From CAIVPM01 sp964477265 (GTDB taxonomy: Bacteria; Bacteroidota; Bacteroidia; Chitinophagales; Chitinophagaceae): a stretch of DNA of 64,000 bases. This document shows, piece after piece, positions 26,855-34,817 of the stretch. Position 1 is the first letter of the stretch. Each line of letters starts with the position of its first letter. A program made the position numbers and the translations under genes. The notes beneath the pieces are model-generated. The model searched no databases. It was not told the DNA's origin and worked only from the letters and a program-made list of their open reading frames with translations. The stretch covers positions 62,001 through 126,000 of the forward strand of contig CAYZDJ010000001.1 in NCBI GenBank assembly GCA_964477265.1. The letters are read 5' to 3'.

Positions 26855-27330
26855 TATTTAAGGCGAGTTAAAAAGGTTAATACAACAAATAAGGCTCCAA
26901 TGCCACTAAATATAGTTGCAATAATCATAAAGACTTTATACCAGTTAAATCCACGTTCAAGTGCTTGCTGATCCTGATTTTTAGATGCTTTAATAAGGTT
27001 ATTTCCAAAGAAGTAAAAGAACATATAGTATGCAGCTAAAATAAGCACTACTATGATTAGCATAATTGACATCCCAACTTTAAAGGCAGTACTGTCAAAT
27101 CTGGATGAATATATTTCTGATCCAAAAACATAGGTTGCATAATACCACTTTAAAAGCTCTATTATTCTTGAATTAAAAAGGAAAACAAACATTGCCAATA
27201 CAAAAAGCATTGACCACATAGCAACTGCAACAAACCTTGCCCATTTACCAATTTGACGAAGGTGTGTTGCAGTTGAGTGGTCAATTGTTAATTCAAACAA
27301 GGATATATTATCTTGTTCAATATTTTCCAT
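26854..27330 (-). CDS. Small membrane protein of the same family
   Basis: A 158-aa protein with four membrane segments (about 33-53, 62-75 weak, 88-112 and 133-155). It resembles the downstream 127-aa protein at LRQIGKWARFVAVAMW and FFGNNLIKASKNQDQQALERGFNW. Not assigned a function. It lies in a run of five small membrane protein genes that follow hppD on the same strand with short gaps, so all may be one transcript. Confidence 0.7.
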   Translation of the reverse strand: MENIEQDNISLFELTIDHSTATHLRQIGKWARFVAVAMWSMLFVLAMFVFLFNSRIIELLKWYYATYVFGSEIYSSRFDSTAFKVGMSIMLIIVVLILAAYYMFFYFFGNNLIKASKNQDQQALERGFNWYKVFMIIATIFSGIGALFVVLTFLTRLK

Positions 27331-27345
27331 AAACCCAATTACTTA

Positions 27346-27699
27346 TTAATAGTGTGTATTAAAGCTTCCTGGATGTTTTAAAGCTTCCATACCTACAGTT
27401 GCAAACAAGAAGATAATAAAAATAAAATATAAAGCAGAAAGACAAACACCAATGATTGCACATACTTTACCAGCCTTTAAATTCTTTACTGAGCCAGGTG
27501 TGTACAATTCAGGCGAAGCATTAAGTTTAGACATGTCTTTTGATGCAAGCACCAATGCAATTGTGCCACAAATAAGACCTACAACGCCATAGCAAAAGCA
27601 GCCTACAATTGATATAATTCCAAGAACTAAAACTGCTGTTGCATTAGGTAAAGATGTTTGTTGATTAAAGAAATTTTGTTGTGGGTTTTGATTGTCCAT
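27346..27699 (-). CDS. CCC-motif-like / DUF4190-type small membrane protein (copy 2)
   Basis: A 117-aa protein with a short N/Q-rich N-terminus and two membrane hairpins (about 20-50 and 75-103). The first segment, ATAVLVLGIISIVGCFCYGVVGLICG, follows the pattern of Bacteroidota small membrane proteins with a Cys-Cys-Cys motif, here CFC. The spacer LYTPGSVKNLKAGKVCAIIGVCLSALYF closely parallels the next gene upstream. The two are tandem paralogues. Function is unknown. Confidence 0.75.
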   Translation of the reverse strand: MDNQNPQQNFFNQQTSLPNATAVLVLGIISIVGCFCYGVVGLICGTIALVLASKDMSKLNASPELYTPGSVKNLKAGKVCAIIGVCLSALYFIFIIFLFATVGMEALKHPGSFNTHY

Positions 27700-27774
27700 A
27701 AATAGTTGTTTTTGTTTTGGCTAAAATAGGGGTATTTGTTATTCAATTAATTAGAATGATAATATAAATATTAA

Positions 27775-28131
27775 TTAATGGCGGTGGCGGCTCACCTCTT
27801 GAAAAAACTTTAAAAAGATAGTGCCCATAACTGCAAAGTAAATTATAAGGCAAAGAATGCATAGTGCACTTAACGAAACACCAATAATGGCACAGGTTCT
27901 TCCTGATTTTAAGTTATTATAAGAGTTGATTGTGTATTTCTCTGGGTTTTCATTATAGAGCTTTAAATCCTTATTGGATAAAACTATTGCAATAATGCCA
28001 CAAACCAAGCCTGGTATGCCATACATAAAACACGAAGCAATAGAAATGATGCCAAGCACCAAAACTGTTTGCCCATTTGGCAATGCTGGTTGGTGGTTAA
28101 AATTGGTAACAAAGTTTTGTTGATTTTCCAT
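27775..28131 (-). CDS. CCC-motif-like / DUF4190-type small membrane protein (copy 1)
   Basis: A 118-aa tandem paralogue of the 117-aa neighbour, sharing the N-terminal LPNGQTVLVLGIISIASCFMYGIPGLVCG and the block TINSYNNLKSGRTCAIIGVSLSALCI. The Cys motif is further eroded (CFM). Two membrane hairpins are predicted at about 20-52 and 78-105. The end RHRH is charged. It starts nine bases after the DUF2752 stop, so co-transcription is very likely. Confidence 0.75.
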   Translation of the reverse strand: MENQQNFVTNFNHQPALPNGQTVLVLGIISIASCFMYGIPGLVCGIIAIVLSNKDLKLYNENPEKYTINSYNNLKSGRTCAIIGVSLSALCILCLIIYFAVMGTIFLKFFQEVSRHRH

Positions 28132-28140
28132 GATTAAAGG

Positions 28141-28464
28141 TTAAAAAATTGAATGGGTTATTATTTTATAAATATAAAAAACAAGTATAATTATAGACGT
28201 GGCAATAAAACTATACTGAATGATTTTTGCACCATTATTAAATTTGAACTTTAAGTGAAGCACAGTATAGCAAAATACAAACAGCATTGGCATTGTTGCA
28301 GGATACATCTTTATACTTTCAAAAATATGACCTTTTAAAAGCAGGATAAAGCTACGTTGCAAACCACAGCCAAAACATTCAATACCCAAATACTTTTTCG
28401 ATGGACATTGCAGCATGTTTTTTTCTAGCCAATCAACAATGTTCAATAAAAAAAGAATTTGCAT
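28141..28464 (-). CDS. DUF2752 family membrane protein
   Basis: A 107-aa protein with the DUF2752 signature: Cys-Pro-x-Lys then GIECFGCGLQRSFILL near residues 19-43, followed by two or three membrane segments. The Cys residues suggest a disulfide or metal site, but no function is established for the family. An internal Met (MLQCPSKKY, residue 17) is an alternative start. It sits 15 bases after hppD and 9 bases before a CCC-motif-like gene, a pairing of DUF2752 and small CCC-type proteins that also occurs elsewhere in Bacteroidota. Confidence 0.8.
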   Translation of the reverse strand: MQILFLLNIVDWLEKNMLQCPSKKYLGIECFGCGLQRSFILLLKGHIFESIKMYPATMPMLFVFCYTVLHLKFKFNNGAKIIQYSFIATSIIILVFYIYKIITHSIF

Positions 28465-28479
28465 CTATAAAATATTGGC

Positions 28480-29610
28480 TTATAAATTACCTCTTAATTC
28501 CTGTTCTTTTTCTAATGCTTCAAACAATGCCTTAAAGTTTCCTTTGCCAAAACTTTTTGCACCCTTGCGTTGAATGATTTCAAAAAACAATGTTGGCCTG
28601 TCTTCTAAGGGTTTTGTAAATATTTGTAGTAAGTAACCTTCGTCATCTCTGTCAATTAAAATTCCTAATTCACTCAAAGGTTTTAAGTCTTCATCAATTT
28701 CGCCAACTCTGTCTAAAACTGTTTCATAATAGCTTGCAGGAATTTTTAAAAATTCAATGCCACGCTTTTGCAGTTCAGTTACGGTTTCAATAATGTTTTT
28801 TGTAGCAATAGCAACGTGTTGCACACCCTCGCCATTATAAAAATCTAAATATTCTTCAACCTGGCTTTTCTTTTTTCCTTCTGCTGGTTCGTTTATAGGA
28901 AACTTAACAAAACCATTGCCATTGCTCATTACTTTACTCATTAATGCACTGTATTCTGTAGAAATATCTTTATCATCAAAACTTAAAATATTTCTAAAGC
29001 CCATTACATCTTCATAAAATTTAACCCAAGGGTTCATCTGGTTCCAACCTACATTTCCAACACAATGGTCAACATATTGTAATCCTGTATCTGTTGGGTT
29101 GTAAGCACTTTTCCATTCTACAAAACCAGGCATAAAAACGCCTTTATAATTTTTTCTTTCAATAAATAAATGAACAGTATCGCCATAAGTATGAATGCCA
29201 CTCATTACCACTTCACCATTTTCATCTTTTAATGTAGTTGGTTCTAAAAAACTTTTGCCACCACGTTTTGTTGTTTGTTCCCAAGCATCAGTTGCATCCT
29301 CAACTTTTAAACTTAAAAATTTAACACCATCACCGTGCTTGTAAATATGGTCAGCAATTTCGTTGTTAATTTTTAATGGTGTGGTTAAAACAAATGTCAA
29401 CTTATTCTGGCGAATTACATAACTCACTTTGTCTTTAACTCCAGTTTCTGGCCCAGCATAGGCAAGGCTTTGAAAGCCAAAAGCAGTTTTATAAAAATGT
29501 GCAGCCTGCTTGGCATTGCCCACATAAAATTCTACATAATCTGTTCCCTGCAAAGGCAAAAAGTCCACAGCAGCTTCTAAATCTTTTTTTGTTATTGGAG
29601 TTGCAATCAT
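28480..29610 (-). CDS. hppD: 4-hydroxyphenylpyruvate dioxygenase
   Basis: An Fe(II) enzyme converting 4-hydroxyphenylpyruvate to homogentisate in tyrosine catabolism. The 376-aa protein has two vicinal-oxygen-chelate domains. The iron ligands are visible as the His in LQYVDHCVGNV, the His in GEGVQHVAIATKNI and the Glu in LFFEIIQRKG. The C-terminal FGKGNFKALFEALE helix closes the active site. The other genes of the pathway are not in the window. It has a good promoter and is followed by five membrane protein genes on the same strand. Confidence 0.95.
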   Translation of the reverse strand: MIATPITKKDLEAAVDFLPLQGTDYVEFYVGNAKQAAHFYKTAFGFQSLAYAGPETGVKDKVSYVIRQNKLTFVLTTPLKINNEIADHIYKHGDGVKFLSLKVEDATDAWEQTTKRGGKSFLEPTTLKDENGEVVMSGIHTYGDTVHLFIERKNYKGVFMPGFVEWKSAYNPTDTGLQYVDHCVGNVGWNQMNPWVKFYEDVMGFRNILSFDDKDISTEYSALMSKVMSNGNGFVKFPINEPAEGKKKSQVEEYLDFYNGEGVQHVAIATKNIIETVTELQKRGIEFLKIPASYYETVLDRVGEIDEDLKPLSELGILIDRDDEGYLLQIFTKPLEDRPTLFFEIIQRKGAKSFGKGNFKALFEALEKEQELRGNL

Positions 29611-29627
29611 AAAATATATTTAAGTTG

Positions 29628-29635
29628 CAAAAGTA
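29628..29635 (-). promoter_or_regulatory. Promoter -7 box for hppD
   Basis: TACTTTTG on the minus strand matches TAnnTTTG exactly, 17 bases before the ATG. A TTG lies about 25 bases upstream, slightly beyond the usual spacing. Confidence 0.55.
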
Positions 29636-29675
29636 AGTGGCAGGCTAATTTAAAAATAATCAATTCTTATACAAT

Positions 29676-29683
29676 TATATTTG
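29676..29683 (+). promoter_or_regulatory. Promoter -7 box for the LytS-type kinase
   Basis: TATATTTG matches TAnnTTTG exactly, about 20 bases before the kinase ATG. The -33 element is not clear. Confidence 0.5.
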
Positions 29684-29703
29684 TTTAGTTAGCAATAGCT
29701 TTA

Positions 29704-32700
29704 ATGAAATATTTTTTTTACTTTTTTTTGTTTTTGTTAAGTGCAAATTATTTGCAAAGTCAAATTCCATCTTGTTTTCAGTATGAAACAAGCAATGGTT
29801 TGCCAAGCAATGAAGTGTATGATATAAAGCAGGATAAGCAAGGCTTTTTGTGGCTTGGAACAGAGGCAGGCTTGGTTAGATATGATGGAGCAAGGTTTAA
29901 ATTATATAACAACAATAAAAGTCGTGGCAATGCTGTTAGTTGTTTGCGTGAAGATAAATTTGGGCGGGTTTGGTGCACCAATTTTAGTGGTCAAATATTT
30001 TATATAAATGCAGATACGCTTGCACTATTTACTCCTTTTGAAAAATTATATAAAACACACTATGCCGAAATTGACTTTGACATTGATGGCAATTTAATAG
30101 TTACAAGTGGTGTAAACTCTTTTTACAAATTCAATATTGGCACACTTAAGCTGGAACAATTTGATAAAGAAGATTCGGCATGCTGGTTGTTTCCTCATCG
30201 TGCTTTTAATAAACAATTTTTAATTTCTAATCAGTCAAACACATCAAATATTTTGTCACTATCTGGCAGCAAGTTAAGCAAAGTAGAATTTGAATTTGAT
30301 AATAAAAAATCAGAAAATTATAATTTTGTAAGCAGGTTTATTTTATCCAATTCCTTTAAAGAAAAGCAAACCTTGTGCTTTCCTCAATTCAATCCTACAA
30401 AGCCTTTACCTTACTTGTTTTATTATAGCAATGGAAAAATGTATCGGCATGCAGTAACAGACTTTTTGCAAAAAAACAATGTTTATCCACAATATGTTTA
30501 TGATGATGATGATGGCAATTTATTTATTGGTACCACAACTAAATTATTGTGGCTAAAAAAAAGTAAGGAAGAAAAGTGGATACTTTTTACGACCATGTTT
30601 ACTGGCAATAATATTTCTTGTATCAGGAAAGACCGTGAACAAAATATATGGATAGCTACACTTAAAAACGGGTTGTATAAAATTCCCAACGCAAATTTAT
30701 TTAACCTTGACCTGCAAACCCTAAACGTTAAATCGCCTGGTGTAAACCACCTTGCTACAGATGGTAGTAATAATATTTATGGCAGCAATTTAAGTGGCGA
30801 AATATTCAGGCTAAACAAGGCAACTAATAAATTGCAATCCTTTAAAACGCAGGAAGAACGTGATGTGCAGACGCTGAAGTTTAATAAATATACTGGCAAC
30901 TTATATATAGGTAAAGCAAACACATTTACATACAATCCTGCCACAACTTCTGTGGCAAAAAGTTCTTTCTTTTTAGGTAATATAAAAGACCTTGTTTTTT
31001 TGCCGAACGATGTTTATTTTAAGGCTTCAAGCATTTTGGAAGTTGTTGTTCATAAAAATAATACAGCAGCAATTAACCACATTTTGAATAGTTATGATAC
31101 TATAGATAAAGCTTATTACAATTATGTAAAAGACCCTTTTGGTTATTTACACTTTGTTTTAAGGGAACAAAGATGTAAAACAGTTTGCTACATAAATGCT
31201 ACTAAAATGTTGTGGACAGGATTTACAGATGGGTTAGCATTTATAAAAAATAAAAAGTTCCGGTTTTTAACTGAACCAATAACCGGCAATCCAATTATTG
31301 CAACACAAACTATTAATGATTCTGCTAGTAACAGGTTATATGTAGCAACAATTAAGCAAGGCATTTTTGTAATTGAAGGTGAAAAAATTATACAACAAAT
31401 AAGTATTACAAATGGACTTGCTTCTAATGATATCAAGCATTTCAGGCTTTATGGCAATATGCTTTGGTTAATTGCTGGCAATAAGGTTCAGCAATATAAT
31501 TTAACAACTAAGGAAGTAAAAACAATTGATATGCAAGATGGCTTGCAGTCAAACGAACTATATGATATAGAGTTGCTGCACGATACTGTTTATATTGCTT
31601 CTTCAAAAGGTGTTCAGTATTTTCCCAATAATATTGCCACGCACAATGGCGTTGCACCAGTTTCTTTAATTCAATCTTTTATTGTTGATGATAAGATATA
31701 TGATGTGTCAAGCCCAATAGAATTAAGTGCTTCAACAAAAAATGTTATTATCAATTTGCAAGGTGTTGCTTTAAAAAGCAATGGTAATTTTCAATACCAA
31801 TATCGCTTGTTGCCAAATGACAGTAACTGGATTACAATTGCTTCTAACGAAAATGTGGTAAGGTATTCTTCGCTATCTAGCAATACTTACACGTTTGAAA
31901 GCAGGGTGTTAAATGAAGATAATGTTGCCAGCAACAATACTTCCAGAATATATTTTACTATAAATAAACTCTGGTTTTTGCAATGGTGGTTTTTATTATT
32001 GTGTGCACTTTTTTTAATGTTGGGCGGATTTTTTATTTACCAGTACAGGGCAAATAAAAAGCAAAGAAAGTTGCAGGACGATTTAGAGAAAGCCAAGCTG
32101 GCAGAGGAGTTGAGACGTTCTCAACTGGCATCTTTAAAATCACAAATGAATCCCCATTTTTTGTTTAATGCTCTTAATTCTATTCAGGAATTTATTATTT
32201 TAAATGATAAGCAACAAGCTAATGCATATTTAGGAAAGTTTGCAGATTTAATGCGAATGACATTAGATATGAGTGCTAAGGATGAAATTAATTTAGAAGA
32301 TGAGCTTGTTGTTTTAAACTTATACCTTGAGCTGGAGGCTTTACGTTTTGAAGATAAATTCAGTTATCAGGTAAATGTAGATGCATCAATAAAAATAGCT
32401 ACTGTTTACCTGCCACCAATGCTTGTGCAACCCTATATTGAAAATGCCATTAAGCATGGATTATTGCATAAGCAAGGACATAAAAAAGTTGAGGTTAGTT
32501 TTTCTTTGCCAGATGAACATACATTGCTTGTAAGGGTTGCTGACAATGGAATTGGAAGGAAAAGAAGTGAGGAAATTAATTCTTTAAGAAAAAAGAAATA
32601 TACTTCGTTTGCAACTGGTGCTACACAAAACAGGTTAGAGCTGCTAAATGCAAAAAGAGCAAATAGCATTTCGGTAATGTATAATGATTTAAAAGATGAA

Positions 32701-32748
32701 CATAAAAATGTAATTGGAACAGAAGTGATGATTCAGATTCCAGTTTAG
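29704..32748 (+). CDS. LytS-type sensor histidine kinase with periplasmic propeller
   Basis: A 1014-aa sensor. A signal peptide (1-20) precedes a large periplasmic part of two-component regulator propeller repeats (~25-650). These start SNGLPSNEVYDIKQDKQGFLWLGTEAGLVRYDG; similar units recur, e.g. TNGLASNDIKHFRLYGNMLWLI. A Y_Y_Y-type Ig domain follows (~655-745). One membrane helix lies at about 757-779 and a coiled coil at ~780-805. The His_kinase domain has the phospho-acceptor in SQMNPHFLFNALNSIQEF (~812), and the ATP-binding domain has NAIKHGL (~913) and DNGIGRKR. It pairs with the LytTR regulator 180 bases downstream. The ligand is unknown; such propellers often sense carbohydrate. Confidence 0.93.
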   Translation: MKYFFYFFLFLLSANYLQSQIPSCFQYETSNGLPSNEVYDIKQDKQGFLWLGTEAGLVRYDGARFKLYNNNKSRGNAVSCLREDKFGRVWCTNFSGQIFYINADTLALFTPFEKLYKTHYAEIDFDIDGNLIVTSGVNSFYKFNIGTLKLEQFDKEDSACWLFPHRAFNKQFLISNQSNTSNILSLSGSKLSKVEFEFDNKKSENYNFVSRFILSNSFKEKQTLCFPQFNPTKPLPYLFYYSNGKMYRHAVTDFLQKNNVYPQYVYDDDDGNLFIGTTTKLLWLKKSKEEKWILFTTMFTGNNISCIRKDREQNIWIATLKNGLYKIPNANLFNLDLQTLNVKSPGVNHLATDGSNNIYGSNLSGEIFRLNKATNKLQSFKTQEERDVQTLKFNKYTGNLYIGKANTFTYNPATTSVAKSSFFLGNIKDLVFLPNDVYFKASSILEVVVHKNNTAAINHILNSYDTIDKAYYNYVKDPFGYLHFVLREQRCKTVCYINATKMLWTGFTDGLAFIKNKKFRFLTEPITGNPIIATQTINDSASNRLYVATIKQGIFVIEGEKIIQQISITNGLASNDIKHFRLYGNMLWLIAGNKVQQYNLTTKEVKTIDMQDGLQSNELYDIELLHDTVYIASSKGVQYFPNNIATHNGVAPVSLIQSFIVDDKIYDVSSPIELSASTKNVIINLQGVALKSNGNFQYQYRLLPNDSNWITIASNENVVRYSSLSSNTYTFESRVLNEDNVASNNTSRIYFTINKLWFLQWWFLLLCALFLMLGGFFIYQYRANKKQRKLQDDLEKAKLAEELRRSQLASLKSQMNPHFLFNALNSIQEFIILNDKQQANAYLGKFADLMRMTLDMSAKDEINLEDELVVLNLYLELEALRFEDKFSYQVNVDASIKIATVYLPPMLVQPYIENAIKHGLLHKQGHKKVEVSFSLPDEHTLLVRVADNGIGRKRSEEINSLRKKKYTSFATGATQNRLELLNAKRANSISVMYNDLKDEHKNVIGTEVMIQIPV

Positions 32749-32756
32749 TGTTTCAG

Positions 32757-32786
32757 TTCACAAATTGAAACTAACCGTTCACAAAC
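32757..32786 (+). promoter_or_regulatory. Putative LytTR operator A: paired direct repeat
   Basis: TTCACAAA at 32757-32764 and TTCACAAAC at 32778-32786 are direct repeats with starts exactly 21 bp apart. The site begins nine bases after the kinase stop codon and 170 bases before the response-regulator ATG. Two half-sites on one face of the helix, about two turns apart, is the known geometry of LytTR-domain binding (as for AgrA). The assignment to this regulator is inference from position and recurrence. Confidence 0.65.
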
Positions 32787-32865
32787 AAGTTGTGATTATG
32801 TTATTTTTTGAATGAACATTCGCGATGTTTACTTTATTGAGGGAGTAAACAATTGTTTTAAGGGT

Positions 32866-32904
32866 AGTATAAGCCGCCTTTCGCAAGACTGTGTGGCTTA
32901 TACT
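32866..32904 (+). terminator. Hairpin plus T run in the response-regulator leader
   Basis: AGTATAAGCC (32866-32875) pairs perfectly with GGCTTATACT (32895-32904) and is followed by TTTTT, ending 18 bases before the regulator ATG. It may be the kinase-mRNA terminator or, because it lies downstream of operator A, an attenuator in front of the regulator. Confidence 0.7.
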
Positions 32905-32926
32905 TTTTAACTATAAAATATTTAAA

Positions 32927-33673
32927 ATGTTAAAAGCTGTTATTATAGATGATGAAGCAAAAGCTCGCAGAATACTTAACAGTTTTATTGATGACTATTG
33001 CAAACAGGTACATGTTGCAGGCCTTGCAGAAGATGTGATGCAGGGTGTAAAGCTTATTCAAAAGGAACAACCTGATATTGTATTTTTAGACATTGAAATG
33101 CCCGGCTATAACGGCTTTCAACTACTTGAATTTTTTGATGATATAAATTTTGAAATCATTTTTGTAACTGCTTACAGCGAATTTGCATTAAAGGCTTTTG
33201 AAGTGAGTGCAATAGACTATTTACTAAAACCACTTCAGATTGCACAGCTTGTGAGGGCTGTTGAGAAAGTTGAAAAGATAAAGGGCAACTCTCTGTCACA
33301 ACAAAGGTTAACAGCATTACAGGAAAATTTACAAGCAAAAAAAATAATGAAGATAGTTGTGCCTGTAAGTGATGGTAGCCTTTTTATAAATGTTGATGAC
33401 ATTACACATTTAAAAGCAGAAGGCAGCTATGTAAATATTTTTTTAAAAGATGGCAACAAGGTTTTAGTAAGCAAGAACATTAAGGATTACGAAAATCAAT
33501 TAACAGAAGCTGAGGGTTTTTTTAGAACGCATCGCAGTTATCTTGTTAACTCAAGATATATTGTAAACATTGCAGGCACAAGCACAGAAGCTACTATGTG
33601 TAATAACGAAACTATAAATATTGCACGAGAAAGAAAGAACGATTTTGTTGAGTTTATAAAATCATTTCAATAG
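32927..33673 (+). CDS. LytTR-family response regulator
   Basis: A 248-aa DNA-binding response regulator. The start is set at the ATG at 32927, giving MLKAVIIDDEAKARR; a longer frame only adds an unlikely leader that overlaps a hairpin. The receiver domain (1-~120) has acidic D8-D9, phospho-acceptor D55 in FLDIEMPG, T81 in FVTAYSE and K101 in YLLKPLQ. The LytTR domain (~145-245) shows HLKAEGSYVNIFLKDG and FFRTHRSYLVNSRYI. It is expected to be phosphorylated by the kinase just upstream. The recurring paired repeats upstream of it and of the next two genes are its likely binding sites. Confidence 0.95.
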   Translation: MLKAVIIDDEAKARRILNSFIDDYCKQVHVAGLAEDVMQGVKLIQKEQPDIVFLDIEMPGYNGFQLLEFFDDINFEIIFVTAYSEFALKAFEVSAIDYLLKPLQIAQLVRAVEKVEKIKGNSLSQQRLTALQENLQAKKIMKIVVPVSDGSLFINVDDITHLKAEGSYVNIFLKDGNKVLVSKNIKDYENQLTEAEGFFRTHRSYLVNSRYIVNIAGTSTEATMCNNETINIARERKNDFVEFIKSFQ

Positions 33674-33690
33674 CAGTAGTTGTTTTACAA

Positions 33691-33720
33691 TTCACAAACT
33701 TATATCAGCAATTCACAAAC
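33691..33720 (+). promoter_or_regulatory. Putative LytTR operator B
   Basis: TTCACAAAC occurs at 33691-33699 and 33712-33720, again exactly 21 bp between starts, 57 bases before the ATG of the 299-aa gene. Both copies are preceded by CAA. A CAGTTTTG box at 33750-33757 resembles a -7 element. Confidence 0.7.
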
Positions 33721-33776
33721 TGCACACTTATCAAAGACTTTGTATTATCCAGTTTTGTTTCATACAAATAAATAAT

Positions 33777-34676
33777 ATGAAGAAAAAATTTACACTTTTT
33801 TTAGCAGTGTTTCTTACTGCATTTAGCTCAAATGCAGCTATTACATTTTACTCTATTTCTGCTGCACCATCTACCACATCAGCAGTTATTACTTTTAGCA
33901 TTTCCAACTCCACAGCTCCATTTAATACAAATATGAATATTTTTTATGATACTGTTAACACAAGCTTAAATAACGATATTGGAAGTGTAATTTTTTCTGG
34001 TTCAAGTGTTGTTAATACCACAAGAAGTATTATTGGGTTACTGCCTGGAACAAAATATTATTATCAATTAAAAAGTGGTTTAGTAAGGTCGGCAATTGAT
34101 AGCTTTACAACAACAGGAACACTTCCTTTAAATATCGTTTCTTTTTCGGCTACACAAAAAGGTAATACAACGCTACTAAAATGGACAAGTGAGAATGAAA
34201 TAAATGTTTCTCACTTTAATATCCAGCACAGTATTAATGGAAAAGATTTTGAAACAATTGGAACTATAAATGCAGGTAAAAATAATTATGAATTTATAGA
34301 TAATAAACTGCCAAGTATTTACGAAAAATTTACGATTAATTATCGTTTACAAATTGTAGATAAAGATGGGAGCAAAACTTATTCAATAATAAAACATATA
34401 AATGTAAATGCAAGGCAACAAAATTTTAATATTTCTTTATACCCAACTATTGCTACAAGTACTGTAAATATTGCATTTGAAACAAATAATTGTGTTAATA
34501 TTTATTTGCAAATAATTAATACCAATGGGCAAATTGTTGATACAAAAAATATGAAAAGTGCAAATGGTGCTAATGTTTTTTGTTATGATTGTAGCAAGCT
34601 AGACAAAGGAATATATTTTATAAATTTTAGTAGCAATGGTGAATTAAATGCAACAATGAAATTTAACAAGCAATAA
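33777..34676 (+). CDS. Secreted T9SS cargo protein, fibronectin-like
   Basis: A 299-aa protein with a signal peptide (MKKKFTLFLAVFLTAFSSNA) and an Fn3-like strand pattern (~25-112, ending TKYYYQLKSGLVRSAIDSFTT). A linker-type domain (~116-210, LPLNIVSFSATQKGNTTLLKWTSENE with YRLQIVDKDG) is regularly seen before T9SS sorting domains. Residues ~215-299 form a type A C-terminal sorting domain (FNISLYPTIATSTVNIAF ... KGIYFINF). It is thus exported across the outer membrane and probably surface-attached. It follows the LytTR regulator and has operator B in front. Function is unknown. Confidence 0.8.
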   Translation: MKKKFTLFLAVFLTAFSSNAAITFYSISAAPSTTSAVITFSISNSTAPFNTNMNIFYDTVNTSLNNDIGSVIFSGSSVVNTTRSIIGLLPGTKYYYQLKSGLVRSAIDSFTTTGTLPLNIVSFSATQKGNTTLLKWTSENEINVSHFNIQHSINGKDFETIGTINAGKNNYEFIDNKLPSIYEKFTINYRLQIVDKDGSKTYSIIKHINVNARQQNFNISLYPTIATSTVNIAFETNNCVNIYLQIINTNGQIVDTKNMKSANGANVFCYDCSKLDKGIYFINFSSNGELNATMKFNKQ

Positions 34677-34733
34677 TTTTTTCTGGTCAATAGGGTAGAG
34701 GCAGATTGTTTAACCTTACTTCTTATAAGTCCA

Positions 34734-34763
34734 TTCACAAACTTAAATCTACCATTCACAAAC
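34734..34763 (+). promoter_or_regulatory. Putative LytTR operator C
   Basis: TTCACAAAC occurs at 34734-34742 and 34755-34763, starts 21 bp apart, each preceded by CCA, 55 bases before the ATG of the 2594-aa gene. The distance from the second half-site to the start codon is almost the same as for operator B. Confidence 0.7.
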
Positions 34764-34788
34764 CCGTTTTGCATCTCAAAACGAGTTT
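34760..34788 (+). terminator. Hairpin plus T run overlapping operator C
   Basis: AAACCCGTTTTG pairs with CAAAACGAGTTT around a 5-base loop (one C-A mismatch) and is followed by a run of T. The left arm includes the last four bases of the second operator half-site. It can terminate the 299-aa gene transcript, or attenuate the next gene. Confidence 0.65.
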
Positions 34789-34817
34789 ATTTTTTTTTAC
34801 TTTTTTAATGTAACTAT

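Noticed and set aside
32891..33673. Longer form of the response regulator starting at 32891
   Set aside because: The additional 12 residues are encoded by the right arm of the leader hairpin and the internal ATG at 32927 gives the standard receiver-domain start.
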